The notes: generated from the sequence alone by a model not told the origin. Numbered from the stretch's first letter, positions 45,491 to 54,307 are shown. The stretch: DNA of 64,000 nucleotides from an uncultured Oscillospiraceae bacterium (GCA_958366985.1 CATXDC010000001.1:248001-312000), one strand, 5' to 3'. Program-made: numbers and translations.

Positions 45491-45521
45491 TTTTTGACCT
45501 CCCTCATTTTACTTCTATTAC

Positions 45522-45551
45522 ATATTATCATTCTTGTATACCAAATGTCAA
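45522..45551 (-). promoter_or_regulatory. uxuA promoter with embedded operator
   Basis: On the minus strand, TTGACA (45551-45546), an 18-base spacer and TAATAT (45527-45522). The spacer holds TTCTTGTATACCAAAT (plus 45531-45546), half matching the perfect palindrome at 45583. Confidence 0.75.
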
Positions 45552-45553
45552 CG

Positions 45554-45587
45554 AATAAGAAAAAAAGAACGCAATTTCTGCGTTCTT
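45554..45587 (-). terminator. Terminator after the uronate GntR gene
   Basis: 9-bp stem AAGAACGCA (45565-45573) with TGCGTTCTT (45579-45587). The A-run 45554-45566 gives a U tract in minus-strand RNA. Its right arm overlaps the palindrome at 45583. Confidence 0.8.
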
Positions 45588-45598
45588 GTATACAAGAA
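45583..45598. promoter_or_regulatory. Perfect palindromic GntR operator
   Basis: TTCTTGTATACAAGAA, a 16-bp perfect palindrome containing the TTGTATACAA type core of FadR-subfamily GntR regulators. With the site at 45531 it brackets the region between the regulator and uxuA. Confidence 0.6.
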
Positions 45599-45604
45599 AA
45601 ACTG

Positions 45605-46267
45605 TTAATCTGTAAAATATTGGGGACATTTTTCAAGAAGTACCGGTATTCTCTCAAGTCCGATTGAAATATGCGACTGGACAAGTCCTTTTATATCACA
45701 GTCTGCTGTATCTGAAATCATTTCGATTATCCTTTTATGATGAACAAAAAGCAAATCCACATTTCTGTTAATCTGCAAATCAAACTTTCTGAATCGCATA
45801 TAATGAGGTTCATATCTTCTTATAACATCCCACCAGAACTCTCTGCCGGCAAGATTGAAAAGCATTTCATGAAAATCATTATCAGACTGCCAGAAGCTTT
45901 CAAGATTTCCGCTGTCAACAAATGCCTGCTGACGTTCAATATGCTCTCGCAGATTATTAAGCTGTTCTTCCGTTATATTTCTTCTAAGCTCATCTATAAC
46001 CTGATTTTCAAGCACTATTCGCATTTCGAGAATCTGCTTAACGGAATTTATACTTATAAGTGAAACCCTGTTTCCGTAACGAGGCAAAACATCTATATAC
46101 CCTTCAACGGCAAGCTTCTTTATAACCTCACGCATAGGTGTTCTCGAAACATTAAATCGCTCGCTGAGCTCAACCTCTTTTACAAACTCTCCCGGCTTAT
46201 ATTTGAGATTTACTATATCTGCCAGCATTTCGTTGTATATTTTTTCCTTTAAATCTATTTTATCCAT
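45605..46267 (-). CDS. GntR family regulator, FadR subfamily (uronate operon)
   Basis: 220 residues: an N-terminal winged helix (FNVSRTPMREVIKKLAVEGYIDVLPRYGNRVSLI) and an all-helical FCD domain with the metal-binding pattern DNDFHEMLFNLAGREFW and HHKRIIEMI. FadR-type members such as UxuR and KdgR-like regulators bind uronate intermediates. It lies divergently from the uxuB-like SDR and upstream of uxuA, and the palindromes at 45531 and 45583 are its probable sites. It may be released by fructuronate or a related acid (inference). Confidence 0.93.
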   Translation of the reverse strand: MDKIDLKEKIYNEMLADIVNLKYKPGEFVKEVELSERFNVSRTPMREVIKKLAVEGYIDVLPRYGNRVSLISINSVKQILEMRIVLENQVIDELRRNITEEQLNNLREHIERQQAFVDSGNLESFWQSDNDFHEMLFNLAGREFWWDVIRRYEPHYMRFRKFDLQINRNVDLLFVHHKRIIEMISDTADCDIKGLVQSHISIGLERIPVLLEKCPQYFTD

Positions 46268-46389
46268 TTAAAAATCCTGCACTTTTAAATTTTTTTATTT
46301 ATTCCGCCAACGGATATACTACTACCAAAAAAATAATTCGTCAAGACATGGAAATATCGAACTTCATTAATTTTTTACATTTTGCTCTG

Positions 46390-46417
46390 TTGACATTCAT
46401 TTCATAAGTGATACAAT
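46390..46417 (+). promoter_or_regulatory. Promoter of the SDR gene, closely abutting the start codon
   Basis: TTGACA (46390-46395), 16-base spacer, TACAAT (46412-46417). ATG lies nine bases after the -10 element (46427), so the mRNA would have a leader of about 0-3 bases and no ribosome site. Confidence 0.65.
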
Positions 46418-46426
46418 ATTTTTATT

Positions 46427-47245
46427 ATGAAAAATAATAATAACAAAGTCGTAGCCGTAACAGGTGCCGGCGGCGTATTATGCGGCACCATTGCAAGATC
46501 ACTTGCAGAGAAAGGTTTCAAAGTAGCCCTTCTCGACAAAAATGAAAATGCAGTTAAAGCAATAAGCGAAGAGCTTAACGCTAAAGGCTGCACAACGGAT
46601 TACTTTGCCTGTGATGTACTGGATAAGAACAGCTTGGAGGAGGCAAAAAAGCAGATTAATGCAAAGCTCGGTACAGTTAATATCCTTATTAACGGCGCCG
46701 GCGGAAATCATCCTAAATGTACAACAGCAGACGAGTTTTTCACCAAAGATACCGATAACGGTTTCTTTGACCTTGACAAAGACGGAATTAATTTTGTATT
46801 CAATCTTAATTTCCTGGGAACTTTCCTGCCCAGTCAGGTATTCATGAAGGATATGATTGATAATGGCGGCAACGTCATCAACATCTCTTCAATGAACGCT
46901 TTCCGTCCCCTTACAAAAATTCCCGCATACAGCGGTGCTAAGGCTGCCGTTTCCAACTTTACACAGTGGCTTGCCGTTCACTTTGCTGGAGCCGGAATCA
47001 GAGTCAACGCAATTGCTCCCGGATTTTTTGTAACTGCTCAGAATCAGAAACTTCTGTTTAATGACGACGGAACTCCTACTCCCCGTACAGGAAAAATCCT
47101 CAGCCAGACTCCTATGGGACGTTTCGGTAAGCCCGAAGAGCTTCTCGGAACAATCGACTGGCTTATAGACGATGACGCTTCATCATTTGTAACCGGTATT
47201 GTTATTCCCATCGACGGCGGATTCTCTGCTTATTCAGGAGTATAA
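46427..47245 (+). CDS. uxuB: SDR family oxidoreductase, probable D-mannonate oxidoreductase (UxuB/YjmF-like)
   Basis: 272 residues. Classical SDR: NAD motif TGAGGVLCG at 11-19, catalytic Ser in NVINISSMNA, YSGAKAA with Tyr and Lys, and a C-terminal IDGGFSAYSGV. In Gram-positive bacteria a SDR of this type reduces fructuronate to mannonate. The position next to uxuA/uxaC and the GntR regulator supports that role, completing glucuronate to KDG. The start has no ribosome site and lies nine bases from a -10 element, so it may be translated from a leaderless transcript. A strong terminator follows at 47272. Confidence 0.87.
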   Translation: MKNNNNKVVAVTGAGGVLCGTIARSLAEKGFKVALLDKNENAVKAISEELNAKGCTTDYFACDVLDKNSLEEAKKQINAKLGTVNILINGAGGNHPKCTTADEFFTKDTDNGFFDLDKDGINFVFNLNFLGTFLPSQVFMKDMIDNGGNVINISSMNAFRPLTKIPAYSGAKAAVSNFTQWLAVHFAGAGIRVNAIAPGFFVTAQNQKLLFNDDGTPTPRTGKILSQTPMGRFGKPEELLGTIDWLIDDDASSFVTGIVIPIDGGFSAYSGV

Positions 47246-47271
47246 AAAAGTAAAAACATATTTGCATTTAC

Positions 47272-47312
47272 AAAGCTTTTGCGGAAAATATTTCCGCAAA
47301 AGCTTTTTTATT
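47272..47312 (+). terminator. Terminator after the SDR gene
   Basis: Perfect 16-bp stem AAAGCTTTTGCGGAAA (47272-47287) with its complement 47291-47306, followed by TTTTTATT. Confidence 0.93.
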
Positions 47313-47389
47313 TTATTAATCAAAGGTAAAGAATAAAAGAACTTAAAACCGCTTAAACTAACTTTATCTTGTATAAAGGAGTGTTTAAG

Positions 47390-47824
47390 ATGATCGAACA
47401 GGATACAATAAAGCTGCTTCGTGAATGCGACGCAGGAGTTAAAATGGGCGTTTCTTCCATTGATGACGTTCTCGATAAGGTTTCAAGCAGTTCCCTTAAG
47501 AAATATCTAACCGAATGCAAAAATGAACATGTGGAGCTTAAAACCGAAATCAACGGTTTGTTGAGCAAATACCACGACAGCGGAAAAGAGCCGAACTCCA
47601 TTGCAAAAGGAATGTCCTGGATAAAGACAAACATGAAAATGGGTATGGATGATTCCGATAAAACCATTGCAGATCTTATGACTGACGGCTGCAATATGGG
47701 AGTAAAATCTCTTAATCAGTATCTGAACAAGTACAAAGCAGCTGACGAGGTTTCAAAGGATATCACAAAACGTCTTATTAATCTTGAGGAAAGACTTGCA
47801 ATAGATATACGCAGCTTCCTGTAA
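47390..47824 (+). CDS. DUF2383-like four-helix protein
   Basis: 144 residues, mostly helical, with the order of an amphipathic ferritin-like bundle: LLRECDAGVKMGVSSIDDVLDKV near the start, LTECKNEHVELKTEI in helix 2, and TIADLMTDGCNMGVKSLNQYLNKYK in helix 3. This resembles DUF2383/PF09537 proteins, whose function is unclear. Start ATG 47390 has AAGGAG eight bases upstream. Alone between terminators. Confidence 0.7.
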   Translation: MIEQDTIKLLRECDAGVKMGVSSIDDVLDKVSSSSLKKYLTECKNEHVELKTEINGLLSKYHDSGKEPNSIAKGMSWIKTNMKMGMDDSDKTIADLMTDGCNMGVKSLNQYLNKYKAADEVSKDITKRLINLEERLAIDIRSFL

Positions 47825-47830
47825 AACAGT

Positions 47831-47876
47831 AAAAGCATCGTTTCTATGCACACAGGCATTGAGCGATGCTTTTATT
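47831..47876. terminator. Terminator between DUF2383-like and TspO genes
   Basis: AAAAGCATCG (47831-47840) with CGATGCTTTT (47864-47873) and a loop that has a minor inner stem (TGCACACAGGCA), then TATTATTG. Convergent genes may share it. Confidence 0.75.
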
Positions 47877-47885
47877 ATTGGTGTT

Positions 47886-48356
47886 TCAGTTAAGGAGATA
47901 AATCTGAAAATTAAGATATCCGGCAAATGTGACCCATAAAAGATAGGGAATCATTAAATAGCCTGCCGGTTTTGAAATACGGTAAAAAAGAACCGTTGTC
48001 GCCAAAATAAGCAGCCATAAAAGTACAAGCCAGATAAAAGAAAAAAGATAAAGGGAAAAATTAAAAAAGAAAATTGACCAAAAGAAATTAAATATAAGCT
48101 GTATGCCGTAGATGACAAGAGCTCTGTTAATTTCCATTTGCGGTTTTCTCGATACTAAGACAAGGTACGAAGCAATACCCATAAGGATAAAAAGAATAGT
48201 CCATACTACCGGAAAAAGCCATCCCGGCGGCGACAGTGACGGCTTATTGATTGTCTCAAAGGTCTCCATGCCTCCACGGGTTATAAATGCAGACAATCCT
48301 CCGACCAGCAGAGGTATTGCAAGACAGATTAAAAACTGCTTTGTTTTTTTACTCAT
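47886..48356 (-). CDS. TspO/MBR family membrane protein
   Basis: 156 residues with five membrane helices; family marks are INKPSLSPPGWLFPVVWTIL in loop 1 to helix 2, IQLIFNFFWSIFFF, and PYLLWVTFAGYLNFQIYLLN at the end. TspO proteins bind and photo-degrade or transport porphyrins and are stress related. Start ATG 48356 has AAGGTGATT as a weak ribosome site, which lies in one arm of a perfect inverted repeat (48361-48393). Confidence 0.93.
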   Translation of the reverse strand: MSKKTKQFLICLAIPLLVGGLSAFITRGGMETFETINKPSLSPPGWLFPVVWTILFILMGIASYLVLVSRKPQMEINRALVIYGIQLIFNFFWSIFFFNFSLYLFSFIWLVLLWLLILATTVLFYRISKPAGYLMIPYLLWVTFAGYLNFQIYLLN

Positions 48357-48360
48357 AAAT

Positions 48361-48393
48361 AATCACCTTCATAGTGATTTTATGAAGGTGATT
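48361..48393 (-). promoter_or_regulatory. Inverted repeat covering the tspO ribosome site
   Basis: Perfect 13-bp arms AATCACCTTCATA (48361-48373) and TATGAAGGTGATT (48381-48393), 7-base loop. In tspO mRNA the AAGGTGATT near the start codon would be base-paired. The rest of 48394-48665 shows no gene I can support; a 46-codon frame from 48382 has no ribosome site. Confidence 0.5.
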
Positions 48394-48665
48394 ATGGTTT
48401 CATTCACGGATATTGAATTTATGTATCAAGGAAAATTTTTCAAACAGATTACAGATTATGTCACGACTTTACAGACTCAAATAATTTTTCCTCATTCTCC
48501 TGCAATTCTTATGAGATTTTAATTTATCAGAATCCTTTGCTGATTTTTGACGTTCTTACATAAACAGAGCCCGCTCTACTAAAAAGTAAAAGCATATAAG
48601 TTTAGTCGTAACAGAAAGAGTTCATATCATATTAATCAAATACAATCAAATGCATATAAATAGCT

Positions 48666-50678
48666 TTATAAAACTTCTCTTACAAATACCGGAATAACAT
48701 CTAACGGTGCATCTACTGTGATCGTCTGACCGCCGCTATATTTTTTTCCGGTTTCTGGTTCAAGCCATTGTGCCCCATTAGGAAGATACACGTTTCGTTT
48801 TCGCTGCAGGTATTCCGTTACCGGTGCTACCAAGACTTTATCACCATACATATACTCATCATTAATTTTCCACGACTGATCATCATTTGGAAAATGATAG
48901 AACAAAGGCCGTATGATCGGTGCTCCTGTTTCACTGGATTCCTTCATTAATCTACGGGTATAAGAACGCATCTTTTCACGAATCTCAATATACTTTTTCA
49001 TGATTTTGAAATTCTCTTTTCCGTAAGACCAGATTTCATTTTCAGCGCCGCTTCCGAAACGTCCACCGCCGGTTTTGCTGAGAGGTCGTTTATTAGGTAT
49101 TCTGTTGCCGTGCAGTCTCATAACCGGACAAAAAGTACCATACTGAAACCAGCGAATCAGTAGTTCCTTGAATTTAGGGTCACGGATATCTCCATCTTGA
49201 AAACCGCCGATATCAGTTGTCCACCATGGAATTCCGGACATTGCCATTTGAAGGCCGCAAATAATTTGTGTCTTTAAAGCCTCAAAGGTTGAAGGTATAT
49301 CGCCAGACCAAACCAAAGCACCGTAACGCTGACTTCCTGCCCATGCACAGCGTACCAAACTTACAATATCACTCTCGCCTGCATGCATCAGACCATCGTA
49401 TATCATTTTAGTATACCAAACCGGATACATATTTCCGACTTCTAACACAGAACCCTGATAATATCTGTAATTCTCAAAATCATAACTGGAATATTCCGGT
49501 TCGGCTACATCTAACCAAAATGTTTTTATTCCCTTATTATAATAGTTCTCTCTGATTTTATTCCATACAAATTTACGTGCATCGGGATTTGTCATATCGG
49601 TAAAAGAAGTCGGATCAACCATAAGCATGTTGATTTTTACTCCTGACTCCGTTTTAACTAAATAACCTTTTTCCTTCATCTGTTCATAATCAGGGGCATA
49701 AATTGATACGGTCGGCCAAATGGAAACCATGAGCTTTGTACCCATTTTTTCCAACTTCTTTACCATCGCCTCAGGATTAGGCCAGTAAATTTTGTCAAAA
49801 GCCCAGGTTCCTTCACGTTTCCAATGGAAAAAGTCAATAACTATCACATCAAGAGGAATGCCTCGGCGATGATATTCATTTGCAACACGCATCAGTTCAT
49901 ACTGTGTACGATAACGCAGTTTGCACTGCCAAAATCCCAGACCAAATTCCGGCATCATTGGCGGTTTTCCGGTTACAGACATATATGATTGCAGTATTTC
50001 TTCCGGACTGTCACCGGCAGTAATCCAAAAATCTATCTGCTTAGTGCTTTCTGCTTCCCATTGTGTCATATTTGTTCCGAATGTAACTCTGCCTATTGCG
50101 GGATTATTCCAAAAAAATCCATAACCATGGTCAGAATAAACAAACGGAACGGATACCTGAGAATTTCTTTGAGCTAATTCAAGAAAACTGCCTTTTAGAT
50201 TAAATATGCCGTTCTGATACTGTCCCATACCAAAAAGCTTTTCCTGTGGATCTGATTCAAATTTCAAACTAGCCTTAAAGTTTCCGCCTGAAATTGTTTT
50301 AAGCTCTCTCGAACGAATCCCCAAACTGCTGTGGCGGTCACATTCAAATTCTTTGAGCAATATTTTTCCTGTGCTGTTTTCAAAAATCAACTTACCTGAT
50401 TTTGTAATTGTTGCTTTTATTTTACCGTTAATTATAACGGCGCTGTCCCCCACAACACGCTCTTCAGAATTAACCTTTAAAACTTGCGTTTTGTCTTTAT
50501 TCTTAGCAATAGAAATATGTACATTCTGTTCCGGTTGAGGAAGCAGCGCCCACGACTCTTCTGAAAAAGCATTCAGCCGTGTAATGCGTATACGAAGGCT
50601 ATTCTTTCCGAAAGCTTCCAGCTGCATTTTTTCACCATCGTATTCTCTTATGAGTTTATTATCAACTGCATATACCAT
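48666..50678 (-). CDS. GH31 alpha-glycosidase (alpha-xylosidase/alpha-glucosidase type)
   Basis: 670 residues, cytoplasmic. GH31 retaining hydrolase: the nucleophile Asp in FWLDVAEPEYS, the acid/base Asp in ALVWSGDIPSTF, substrate loop FGLGFWQCKLRYRTQYE, and WWTTDIGGFQDG. The long N-terminal sandwich and the C-terminal beta domains are complete. GH31 members of this kind release alpha-xylose or alpha-glucose. Start ATG 50678 is preferred over GTG 50687. It is followed by no clear terminator and precedes the tspO hairpin region. Confidence 0.92.
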   Translation of the reverse strand: MVYAVDNKLIREYDGEKMQLEAFGKNSLRIRITRLNAFSEESWALLPQPEQNVHISIAKNKDKTQVLKVNSEERVVGDSAVIINGKIKATITKSGKLIFENSTGKILLKEFECDRHSSLGIRSRELKTISGGNFKASLKFESDPQEKLFGMGQYQNGIFNLKGSFLELAQRNSQVSVPFVYSDHGYGFFWNNPAIGRVTFGTNMTQWEAESTKQIDFWITAGDSPEEILQSYMSVTGKPPMMPEFGLGFWQCKLRYRTQYELMRVANEYHRRGIPLDVIVIDFFHWKREGTWAFDKIYWPNPEAMVKKLEKMGTKLMVSIWPTVSIYAPDYEQMKEKGYLVKTESGVKINMLMVDPTSFTDMTNPDARKFVWNKIRENYYNKGIKTFWLDVAEPEYSSYDFENYRYYQGSVLEVGNMYPVWYTKMIYDGLMHAGESDIVSLVRCAWAGSQRYGALVWSGDIPSTFEALKTQIICGLQMAMSGIPWWTTDIGGFQDGDIRDPKFKELLIRWFQYGTFCPVMRLHGNRIPNKRPLSKTGGGRFGSGAENEIWSYGKENFKIMKKYIEIREKMRSYTRRLMKESSETGAPIIRPLFYHFPNDDQSWKINDEYMYGDKVLVAPVTEYLQRKRNVYLPNGAQWLEPETGKKYSGGQTITVDAPLDVIPVFVREVL

Positions 50679-50709
50679 TAAAATCACGACCTTCTGCTTA
50701 AAACAATCA

Positions 50710-51675
50710 TCAGATATTATTTACTACATTTCTCGGGCTGCCGTTTACAAATGCTTCAATGTTTCCCTTGAATATTTCAAGAAGTCTTGCTCTTGTTTCA
50801 TAACCTGCCCACGAAATATGAGGAGTAATATAACAGTTTTTCGCCTTTAAAAGAGGATTGTCTTCTCTCGGCGGTTCAACGGAAAGAACATCCACTCCTG
50901 CCGCAGAGATTTTTCCGCTTTCAAGGGCCTCGTAAAGAGCCTGCTCATCTACTATCTGTCCCCTTGCAGTGTTTATAATTACAGCTGAGTCTTTCATTGA
51001 AGAAATAAAGTCGGCATTTACCATTTTTTCAGTTTCATCATTAAGTGGACAGTGGAAAGTAATTATATCAGATTTCTCTCTCAAAGCTTCGAGAGTTACA
51101 AAATGTACACCGTCGCCGCCTCTGAAACCATGTCTACGAGGAGCATAGACAAGCACTTCCATAGAAAACGCTCTGGCTATCTGTGCAACCGCTTTTCCGA
51201 TTTTTCCAAATCCTACAATACCAAGAGTTTTTCCGCTAAGCTCAGTGAGAGGTGTTTTCCAGAAACAGAAGTCCTCACAGCGGCACCATTCTCCGTCATG
51301 AACAGCTTTAGAATGAAGTGCAACGGCGTTTGTTATTTCGAGAATAAGCGCAAAGGTCATCTGAGCAACTGCCTCTGTACTGTATGAGGGAATGTTTGAA
51401 ACAGGTATTCCTCTCTGTGCAGCATATTCGCAGTCAACTACGTTATATCCGGTAGAAAGTAGAGCGATAAACTTTACATTTTCACATTGCTCTAATATAT
51501 CCTTCGGCAAAACCGTTTTGTTTGTAATAATTATATCTGCATCCTTTGCCCTGCTGACAGTCTCTTCCTTTGGAGTTCTGTCATAGACCGTATATTCTCC
51601 ATATTCAGAGAGCCACTCCCATGAGAAATCACCTGATGCAGTGGTGGTTTTTCCGTCCAAAACTACTATTTTCAT
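50710..51675 (-). CDS. D-2-hydroxyacid dehydrogenase (glycerate/hydroxypyruvate reductase-like)
   Basis: 321 residues. NAD domain GIVGFGKIGKAVAQIA, catalytic Arg in NTARGQIVDE, Glu in VLSVEPPREDNPL and His in ITPHISWAG; typical of glycerate dehydrogenases with VLSxEPP. Start ATG 51675 has AAAGGAGG. It lies between GH31 (31 bases away) and TmcAL (14 bases away) on the same strand. The exact acid reduced is not fixed. Confidence 0.92.
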   Translation of the reverse strand: MKIVVLDGKTTTASGDFSWEWLSEYGEYTVYDRTPKEETVSRAKDADIIITNKTVLPKDILEQCENVKFIALLSTGYNVVDCEYAAQRGIPVSNIPSYSTEAVAQMTFALILEITNAVALHSKAVHDGEWCRCEDFCFWKTPLTELSGKTLGIVGFGKIGKAVAQIARAFSMEVLVYAPRRHGFRGGDGVHFVTLEALREKSDIITFHCPLNDETEKMVNADFISSMKDSAVIINTARGQIVDEQALYEALESGKISAAGVDVLSVEPPREDNPLLKAKNCYITPHISWAGYETRARLLEIFKGNIEAFVNGSPRNVVNNI

Positions 51676-51689
51676 TGTATGTTCCTCCT

Positions 51690-52889
51690 TTATTTCATTA
51701 AAATAATCGGATTATGAGTCATATTTTCGCCGCAAGGTCTTATATCATCAAAAAGCGTGTTGTACATATCAACAGCCCGTGATTCCGTATCAAACACACT
51801 TTTGCATTGACCGCTCAGCTTCACAATGTCATTATACCGCATAATCACCGGAAGTGAAGCAGTTTTTTTCATTTGTGAGAGAAGCTCACGTCCCTTACTG
51901 TTAAAGCCCAAGACTCGGATATAAGGCGGAGTCTCTACTAAATCTTTGCTGTATATCCCAAGATAAAAAAGCAAAAGTATTCTTCTGAGCCTCGAATGGG
52001 TATACCGTTTTGATTTAACTAAATCAGCTATTTCCCCAAAAGATGTTCCGGACTTTGCCGCTTCCTTTATTTTATATTCGAGCCCCTCGGAAACATCCGG
52101 AACTAAAGAAATTTCACTTGTCTCCGCTCTTCGGAGCATGGAAATTAATGGCAGATCGAAATTTTTAAAATCCTTTAAAAGTCTTCCCTCATCATTGGCT
52201 TTTTTCAGAAGCTCAAAAGCTTTTTCTGGCATAAAATCGGCCGTTCTTTCAAAATCACTTGAGAGCATTTTTCTTATGGCTGAGGCCGAAGCGAAAGCTT
52301 CATTTAAATTTTCGCTGTCGTGATCGACTCCGGTTCTGTTTACACATACCGGACTAATGGAAGAGTTAAGGCGCAAAATAGCTTTACAGTATTCCACTGC
52401 AAGGATGTTATTGGGAGTTTTTAAAATCTCCGCTGTTTTTTCATCTGCAACGGAAAGTACCGCCTTTTCACGGGCAGAGGGAAAAGAAAGCCCCTCTGAA
52501 AGAAATTTCTTTAAAGCCCTGCTGTATTCTTCTGAAATGCAGAGAGATGCAGCTGAAAAAAGAGAATCCGAGTCGGCATTTTCACAGCCGAACAACAGAT
52601 TATCTACACAGCCCATGGAATTTAAAACCGAAACTGCACCATATGCAAATCTTTCCGCCGAGGACACAGCCCATGAAACAGGCAATTCCACAACAAGATC
52701 AGCTCCGCATTTAAGCGCCATTTCGGCTCTTCGCCACTTGGAACAAACCGCCGGTTCTCCACGCTGGACAAAATTTCCGCTCATCACACACACCGTTTTT
52801 TCGGCGCCGGCTTTTTTACCCTGCTCAATCAAATATTCATGACCGTTATGAAAGGGATTAAATTCAGCTACTATACCGTAAGTTTTCAC
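51690..52889 (-). CDS. tmcAL: tRNA(Met) cytidine acetate ligase
   Basis: 399 residues. TmcAL (YlbM) makes N4-acetylcytidine at the wobble of elongator tRNA(Met) from acetate and ATP. The nucleotidyltransferase N-terminus is GIVAEFNPFHNGHEYLI (HNGH motif) with CVMSGNFVQRGEPA. The start is GTG 52889 after a GGGGGAG site. It is divergent from ackA, which makes or uses acetate; only a nice juxtaposition, no shared regulation shown. Confidence 0.93.
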   Translation of the reverse strand: MKTYGIVAEFNPFHNGHEYLIEQGKKAGAEKTVCVMSGNFVQRGEPAVCSKWRRAEMALKCGADLVVELPVSWAVSSAERFAYGAVSVLNSMGCVDNLLFGCENADSDSLFSAASLCISEEYSRALKKFLSEGLSFPSAREKAVLSVADEKTAEILKTPNNILAVEYCKAILRLNSSISPVCVNRTGVDHDSENLNEAFASASAIRKMLSSDFERTADFMPEKAFELLKKANDEGRLLKDFKNFDLPLISMLRRAETSEISLVPDVSEGLEYKIKEAAKSGTSFGEIADLVKSKRYTHSRLRRILLLFYLGIYSKDLVETPPYIRVLGFNSKGRELLSQMKKTASLPVIMRYNDIVKLSGQCKSVFDTESRAVDMYNTLFDDIRPCGENMTHNPIILMK

Positions 52890-52996
52890 TTTTTTCTCCC
52901 CCTTTTAACGCAAAACTATTGAAAATGATTCATCAATGATATAATATATTAGTTATAGAATTAGTTCAAGTACAAATTACATTGGAGGTTTTTTTT

Positions 52997-54208
52997 TTGA
53001 AAATTCTTGTTATCAATGCAGGCAGTTCCTCACTTAAGTACCAGCTTATCGATATGGAAAATGAGCTGGTTCTCGCAAAGGGTGTTTGCGAGAGAATCGG
53101 TGTTGACGGCCGTATAAAGGGAAGCACTTTCGACGGAAGAAAATTTGATGTCGATGTTAAAATGGACAACCACACTGACGCTTTCCTCGACGTTAAAAAG
53201 TATCTCACAGAGGGCGAATATGCTGTTATTTCCGATCTTTCCGAAATCGCAGCTGTCGGCCACAGAATAGTTCAGGGCGGCGACAAGTTCAACGAGAGCG
53301 TTATCATTGACGACAGCGTTGTTGAGGGCATCAAGAGCCTTTGTGACCTTGCTCCTCTTCACAATCCGGCACACATTCAGGGTATCAACGCTTGCCGCAA
53401 AGTTTTCGGCGACAATGTTCCTGAGGTTGCAGTTTTCGATAACGCATTCCACAGCACAATGCCCCCCGAGGCTTATATTTTCCCCATTCCCTATGAATAT
53501 TATGAGAAGTATGCAATCCGCAGATACGGTTTCCACGGTACATCTCACAAATACATCAGCCACCGCTGCGCTGAGCTTATGGGCAAAGATATTAAGGACC
53601 TTAAGATTGTCACATGCCACCTTGGCAACGGCTGCTCAATAGCTGCTGTTAAAAACGGTAAGGTTATAGACACAAGCATGGGTCTTACTCCCCTTGATGG
53701 TTTCGAGATGGGTACACGCTGCGGCGGAATCGATCCCTCAGTTATTATTTTCCTCCAGCAGAAAGAGGGACTTACACCTGAGGAAACAGATACTCTCCTC
53801 AACAAGAAATCAGGCGCTCTCGGCGTTTCCGGTGTTTCCAGCGACGACAGAGACCTCAGAGATGCAATTGCTAAAGGCAACGAGCGTGCAAAGCTCGCAA
53901 GAGATATTCAGTGGTATCAGATAAGAAAGTTCATCGGAAGCTACGTTGCAGCTATGGACGGCATTGACGCTCTTGTTTTTGCAGGCGGTATCGGTGAAAA
54001 CACTGACGACCTTCGTACAGACGTTTGCTCAAAGCTTTCTTTCCTCGGATTTGAGATCGATGAAGAGGCAAACGCAGCTGCTCTCCATGGAGTTGAAAAG
54101 GAAATCACTACTCCCAACTCAAAGGTCAGAGCTTTTGTTATCCCCACAAATGAAGAGCTTGTTATCGCAAGAGAGACAAAAGATCTTGTTCTCAAAACAA
54201 GCAAATAA
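52997..54208 (+). CDS. ackA: Acetate kinase
   Basis: 403 residues. AckA converts acetyl phosphate and ADP to acetate and ATP, the last step of acetate fermentation. ASKHA marks: ILVINAGSSSLKYQL, FHGTSHKYIS, CHLGNGCSIAAV, GLTPLDGFEMGTRCG, and VFAGGIGENTDDLR. The ribosome site GGAGG is followed by a T-run and a TTG at 52997, the best start (eight-base spacing); the frame also opens at TTG 52982, before that site. No pta partner is in the window. Two hairpins follow. Confidence 0.97.
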   Translation: MKILVINAGSSSLKYQLIDMENELVLAKGVCERIGVDGRIKGSTFDGRKFDVDVKMDNHTDAFLDVKKYLTEGEYAVISDLSEIAAVGHRIVQGGDKFNESVIIDDSVVEGIKSLCDLAPLHNPAHIQGINACRKVFGDNVPEVAVFDNAFHSTMPPEAYIFPIPYEYYEKYAIRRYGFHGTSHKYISHRCAELMGKDIKDLKIVTCHLGNGCSIAAVKNGKVIDTSMGLTPLDGFEMGTRCGGIDPSVIIFLQQKEGLTPEETDTLLNKKSGALGVSGVSSDDRDLRDAIAKGNERAKLARDIQWYQIRKFIGSYVAAMDGIDALVFAGGIGENTDDLRTDVCSKLSFLGFEIDEEANAAALHGVEKEITTPNSKVRAFVIPTNEELVIARETKDLVLKTSK

Positions 54209-54230
54209 GTTAATATTACTTATACTTAAT

Positions 54231-54263
54231 AAAGGATGCAGTAAAATGCATCCTTTATTTTTA
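54231..54263 (+). terminator. Terminator after ackA
   Basis: AAAGGATGCA (54231-54240) with TGCATCCTTT (54247-54256), 6-base loop, then ATTTTTAC. Confidence 0.88.
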
Positions 54264-54276
54264 CTTTTAAATGTAC

Positions 54277-54307
54277 AAAGGGTGCATCCAAACCGGATGC
54301 ACCCTTT
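54277..54307. terminator. Second hairpin between ackA and iolJ
   Basis: AAAGGGTGCATCC (54277-54289) with GGATGCACCCTTT (54295-54307), 5-base loop. It may end transcription of the convergent inositol operon, but its U tract is weak. It shares GGATGCA with the first hairpin. Nothing else is seen in 54308-54352. Confidence 0.6.

Noticed and set aside
48382..48522. 46-codon plus-strand frame after the tspO hairpin
   Set aside because: Its ATG lies in the inverted repeat, there is no ribosome site, and the translation resembles no known protein.
53030..53620. 196-codon minus-strand frame inside ackA
   Set aside because: Opposite-strand shadow of a highly conserved gene with no ribosome site and no recognisable domain.
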